A DNA stretch of 64,000 nt from Panonychus citri (lineage: Eukaryota > Arthropoda > Arachnida > Trombidiformes > Tetranychidae), in NCBI RefSeq assembly GCF_014898815.1, contig NW_026515482.1, positions 3,348,001 through 3,412,000 of the forward strand, written 5' to 3'. Positions 59,901 through 64,000 of this stretch are shown piece by piece. The notes beneath the pieces were generated by a model. It searched no databases. It was given only the letters and a program-made list of their open reading frames with translations, and was not told the origin of the DNA. Positions within the stretch are counted from its first letter, which is position 1, and every line of letters begins with the position of its first letter. The position numbers and the translations under genes were made by a program.

Positions 59901-62900
59901 GAAGATACTAGATGATGATAGAAGAATAAGTTAAGTGAGAGAAAAATGGAGATGATAGATAATGAGGAAAGAAGAGGAGAGATGTTTGTTAGAGTTTCAT
60001 TGATTATGATGACGCTCATCCTGATGGTGATGATGATGATTGTGAGAGTCATCATCATCAGGAAGAGAAAGTGGGTATGAGAAAGAAAAAATGATAAAAT
60101 GATAATATAATAATAATGACAGAAAAAAAGGATAAATCTAAGGCAAAAAATATCCACAATAAGGTGACTTGTCTCATGAGAAGGGTTTCTATTATATTGG
60201 ATGAATAGATTTTGATTGATAATGGGAGAGAGAGAGAGAGGAAAAAGATAACCTGTCAGGATTTGGTGTTTCTTTTCGATGCCTTAACATTGAGTATCGA
60301 GCAATTGTTTCAGGGTAACGGGTTATTCGGAATCCATGAAAACTAATACGATGAGACATGTCATCATCTTCACCACCCCAACCCCAATATTCATTTGAAA
60401 ACCCATTGAGAACATTCATTTGACTCTTTGAAAGAGCACTGACACCACCAAAGATACCATTGTAAGGAAGTCTGTACAAAAGAAAGAAAAAAATTAGAAA
60501 CAAGAAAAAATCAGAAAAAAAGATGATGAAAGATGAATGGAGAAGAGTGAGTGAGTGAGAGAGAGAGAGAGAGAAAGAAAATATCATGAAGGATGATGTT
60601 TAGAGGGATAAATGATGAGAGGTCGAGATGAAAATTCCAATTTGTTACTTGTCGTAACTACAGTAACTCAGGAATTGAGATTATTCAACAATTTGAAACA
60701 GTCAACAACTAGTATGAAAAAGGATAAATAGATTGATGATGACGATGATGATGAAAACATGGATAAGAAGTTGAAAGAGTGAGAGAAATGAAAGGGAAGT
60801 AAAAAAAAAGTTCCAAGAGGTATAACCGGTTCATCTTTACTTGATGACCCAACATCATTTTCATCATGATAATCACCAAAAAAGCAAAAGCATTAGGAAG
60901 ACGATGATTTGATTGTAAACATCATTTTGCTGATTATAAAGCCTCTGGGCAAGCCTTGATCTTGATGCTTCTTATTTTTGTTAACTGTCTTTTTTTAATT
61001 CTTGCCTTGTGATGATCTTATTTCCCTATTACATTGATCATCCGCATCTTTAATTTCACAGTTAAATCTCTTTCAATCCTGTTAGATGAAGAGACGGAGA
61101 TGATTTCTAATTATTATTACTAATATCAAAATGAGAAATTAGAGAAGGAGGAAGAAGATGAATAACACAAAGCCCGGTGGTCATGTTCTTAAAAGTTAAA
61201 CAAGTTGATTGTAGGAAAGAAAAACAGTTAACTATCAACAATAATCATAATCATCTTTGCATACAAACAAATGGAGAGATGATCATTAGATAGACTAAGA
61301 GAAAAAAAAATAAGAAGCAACGATAAATGAGACTGTTGGTGAGATTGTATCGCAATTATTGTTCATGATGATGGAAGAAGAAAATTAAAATTCTATAATT
61401 GTTGTTGCTGTTAAATGGAAAGGGGAAAAAAGGTCGTAAGTTCAATTGGTAGAATTGAATGTTAAATGAGATAGAGATGAAGAGAGAAAGTGAATTGATG
61501 ATGAAAAGGAAGATGAATTTGTTTTTCTTTTTCTCTTACTTGTACTTCATCGTATTGATAGCAACTGACATATGTCTTGGTTGTTCAGCACATCTATAGA
61601 GATTCCTATCATCTTCAGGAACCAAATCAACATCATGGAAAATAAAGCAATCATAATCTTGTTGTTTTGATGCTTCAACAAATCCAATATTAAACAATTT
61701 GGCTCTATTGAATCTCGTATCTTTCATCTATTGTTACGGTGATGGTTAATCAGCATGGTGAAGGTTAGACAATTGTATTATTTTTTTTTTGCGGCCCATT
61801 GTAAGAAATAACATGATAATGATGATGGTGATTCCATGATGATAAATTTAATTGTTTCAAATTGTTGGAAACGAGCAGCAGTCACATAGTTGCGTTAATT
61901 GTGGATGTTGTATCATTTTGTAGGCGTTTCACATTTATGCGTAAGAGATTTTTTCAGGTCCATATAGTAAAAGACATTGGAAAGACAAGTGAGAGAGAAA
62001 ATTAGAGTGAGTTACTGAGTAAATAATAGTGTTTGATGGTTGACGTAGTAAAGAGTAGGAGAGGCTCCAGAAAAGATAACAATTAGAGAGAGAGAGAGAG
62101 AGAGAAATTAAAGAGAGAAAGTCAAGTGACTATTGTCCCGAAACTCGATTTTTACCTTCAACCTACAATATCTTTCTCTTTCTCTTTCTCTTTCTGTTTT
62201 TTTTCTTCTTATTCTACTTTCAAGTGACATTAATGAAGAAGATGATTCTTATAAGAAAAAGGGAGAGGTTGATTACTATTTGATTCATTGATTTATAAAG
62301 GGTGTTAATTCTTATCATGAAAAGGGAGGAGTAGATTAGATTAGGTAAATTTAATCTCTAATGAATGTACTTTACCTGTTCTATGATAAAGATACAATAG
62401 TCTATTTGCTGACGTTGTAACATAGGATGGAGATTATGAATTAATATTCGTAGATGGAGCTCTCTATCACGATATGGTACTATGATGGCAACTTTTTGAC
62501 GAGCTGTACAATTTTTAACGTGAAAACATCCACCTGGTTCAATGTTTGGTAATTCATCTTCCAATTCAGTCCAATCTTTAATCTCGGTCATAACCTTCAA
62601 ACGGCCAACTAAAAGGTAAACAAAAAAAAGACAATCAGATTAATGGTAAACTATAAATGATTATATTAGTTTAAATTGTATTAATACAATTGTCGTTTCT
62701 TACCCAATTTAGGAGGGATTAAAGGACAAAGTTGTTGATGATCTTGATGATGCTGTAATTGCTGCTCTTGTTGATGTTGTTGTTGTTGTTGTGGTGGTTG
62801 TGGTTGTGATTGTGGTTGTTGGGAATGTTGTTGTGAATGTTGTTGATGGTGATTTTTTTGACTAGAAATGTTGATTGTTGAGGAACCATAGTTGTTAATC

Positions 62901-63064
62901 AATGGAAATATTGTCTCTGAGGCACTATTATTTACATTTGATGAAGATAACATTAACAATAGTAGTAAAACAGCAATTAATTTGCATAAATGACTTTTTA
63001 CAAAAATTGTATAACCTGGATGATTCTTACTCGGCACCGGCACCTCAATCAATTTAACAAGCAT
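59535..63064 (-). CDS. Beta-1,4-N-acetylgalactosaminyltransferase (B4GALT family), five exons
   Basis: A Golgi type II membrane enzyme that adds a beta-1,4-linked sugar to terminal GlcNAc. Exons (minus) are 63064-62704, 62608-62376, 61727-61540, 60471-60253 and 59670-59535. All junctions are GT/AG and phase-consistent, giving 1,137 nt and 378 residues. Order: short cytoplasmic tail, membrane anchor (CKLIAVLLLLLML, about 27-39), Gln/His-rich stem, CPLIPPKLVGRLKV, VAIIVPYRDRELHL, LQRQQIDYCIFIIEQ, FNRAKLFNIGF, the metal site DVD (230-232), FGGVSALSKSQM, WGWGGEDDD (290-298), and a C-terminal DGLSSLKYK segment. Ile267 in LPYNGIFGG stands where B4GALT1 has Tyr289, the residue that selects UDP-Gal. 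A non-Tyr residue there is the known hallmark of invertebrate GalNAc-transferring members, so UDP-GalNAc is the predicted donor. Confidence 0.93.
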
Positions 63065-63500
63065 TTTTATTAAAAAATTAACATCAACAGAGAGATTAAT
63101 AAATTATTATTGATTAGCTAAATACAATAAATTTATATTTAAAAAAAAAGAACACAAAATTACAGATAAATCAATAAATTCATTTTCGATCAACAAAAAG
63201 AAAACATTGAGACACAAGAAACTGAACTTTACATGATGGTGAGCAAACTCAATATGAATCATTCCGAATGGAAATCTTGTCACAAGTTGAGCCAAAAATT
63301 ATTCTCTTTAGTTCATCGGTAGATGGAGTTAGTGTTTTTCGCTTCTTGTTTTCTTTTCTATTTTGAAATTGTTTCTTTTGACCAAAATTCAAAATTTAAA
63401 CTTTAAATTTGATTCGTTTTTTTAATTATCTATCAATCGAGTTAATTAGTGTTTTTTGTTTCGTTTTGTTTCATCTTTATTTTGTTCTTTTGGTGATATT
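63065..63500. promoter_or_regulatory. Divergent promoter between the glycosyltransferase and HDDC2
   Basis: Only 436 bases separate the two opposite ATGs, so both promoters and leaders lie here. There is no obvious TATA box for HDDC2. A CCATCTACCGATG motif (minus strand, 63314-63326) sits in the middle and matches CCATCTAT(T/C)GG elements elsewhere in the window. Confidence 0.6.
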
Positions 63501-63807
63501 ATGGCTCCAATGGCTGTTGGTAAATTGTGTTTTCTTGAAGAAGCTGGAAAATTGAAGCGATTGGATAGAAGAGGTTGGATAATTAAGGGTATTGATAAAC
63601 CCGAGACAATTAGTGGTCATATGTATCGTATGAGTCTTATGCCACTTTTGATTTTAGACAAATTTGGTGATATGGATAAGGATAAGATTATTAAACTTTG
63701 CTTAATTCATGATCTGGCTGAATGTATTGTTGGTGATATTACTCCTCATGACAATGTTTCCAAAGAAGATAAACATGAAAGGGAAACCAGTGCAATTAAT
63801 TATCTGG
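63501..63807 (+). CDS. HDDC2: HD domain-containing 5'-nucleotidase, HDDC2 family (first exon, partial)
   Basis: HDDC2/YfbR-type enzymes are metal-dependent phosphohydrolases that remove phosphate from (deoxy)nucleoside monophosphates. The first exon runs from ATG 63501 (a second ATG is at 63510) to a GTAAGT donor after 63807: 102 codons plus one base. It shows GKLKRLDRRGWI, the metal ligand His40 in ETISGHMYRM, the His70-Asp71 pair in LCLIHDLAECIVGDI, and DNVSKEDKHERE, all diagnostic of this family. The remaining HD-domain Asp and C-terminal helices would lie in exons beyond the window. The window's last bases, CCTCACATGTAG, look like the acceptor of the next exon. Confidence 0.9.
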
Positions 63808-64000
63808 GTAAGTACGAGGTTATTTTCATTTATTTTCTTCCTACTAATCGTTAATCAATTGAGTTATTCATGGTTTATTTAGATGTTTCTCTCTCCCTCT
63901 CCCTCTCTTTCTCTGTTGAATTAGGTTATTTTGTTTTCATTCCCAAGGTTTTAACTGAAACAGAATTAATCGATTACCTCTTTTATTCCCTCACATGTAG
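63808..64000 (+). other. First intron of HDDC2, running to the window edge
   Basis: It begins GTAAGT at 63808 and contains a CT-rich tract (63887-63915). It appears to end with a pyrimidine-rich acceptor (CTCACATGTAG) at 64000, giving a 193-base intron if that site is used. The next exon lies outside the window. Confidence 0.6.

Noticed and set aside
59741..60157. 138-codon minus-strand hydrophobic frame
   Set aside because: It lies within intron 4 of the glycosyltransferase and is made of T-rich and CT-repeat sequence.
1..64000. tRNA, rRNA or CRISPR sequences
   Set aside because: Scanning for B-box-like GTTCGANTC contexts, conserved rRNA blocks and regular spacer-repeat arrays found nothing convincing. 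The Gly/Ser and Asn/Ser arrays are coding repeats, not CRISPR.

Overview
The window is AT-rich eukaryotic DNA: genes have short introns with GT/AG borders and are separated by long simple-sequence spacers. The recognisable genes are an ELL elongation factor, an AA15-type lytic polysaccharide monooxygenase, a beta-1,4-N-acetylgalactosaminyltransferase and an HDDC2-type HD phosphohydrolase. Together with a very long secreted Ser/Asn/Gly repeat protein resembling a silk or other gland product, they point to an arthropod. A mite or other arachnid is plausible, but this is inference; nothing here proves the clade.

Layout. 1-2278: no complete gene, but two short exon-like pieces with good splice sites (about 1543-1581 and 2233-2274) suggest the edge of a host gene. 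2279-9790: a non-LTR retrotransposon of the Jockey/R1-like type, in the order decayed gag, ORF of unknown function, intact second gag, ORF of unknown function, frameshifted endonuclease plus a 703-codon reverse transcriptase, then a 3' UTR folded into five consecutive perfect hairpins. 10302-13274: ELL in one uninterrupted reading frame. 13275-18831: simple-sequence DNA with one possible small secreted acidic peptide. 18832-24072 (minus): the silk-like repeat gene, about 1,747 codons, broken in this assembly by three single-base deletions, two of them in the two copies of a 579-bp tandem duplication. 24.2-36.1 kb: noncoding. 36136-36957 (minus): AA15 LPMO. 37-49.1 kb: noncoding with one plausible small acidic ORF. 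49144-51019: a 20-bp direct repeat brackets a broken endonuclease/exonuclease/phosphatase-domain gene and a 603-bp MITE with 30-bp terminal inverted repeats. 51.3-59.5 kb: noncoding. 59535-63064 (minus): five-exon beta4GalNAcT. From 63501 (plus): first exon of HDDC2, sharing a 436-bp divergent promoter with the glycosyltransferase.

The cellular genes do not form a pathway. ELL acts on RNA polymerase II in the nucleus, the LPMO and the repeat protein are secreted, the glycosyltransferase is a Golgi type II enzyme, and HDDC2 is a soluble nucleotide phosphohydrolase. The most unusual items are the multi-ORF LINE with two distinct gags and a hairpin-array 3' UTR, the giant repeat protein with its near-identical internal duplication, and several small ORFs that gene finders would probably miss.
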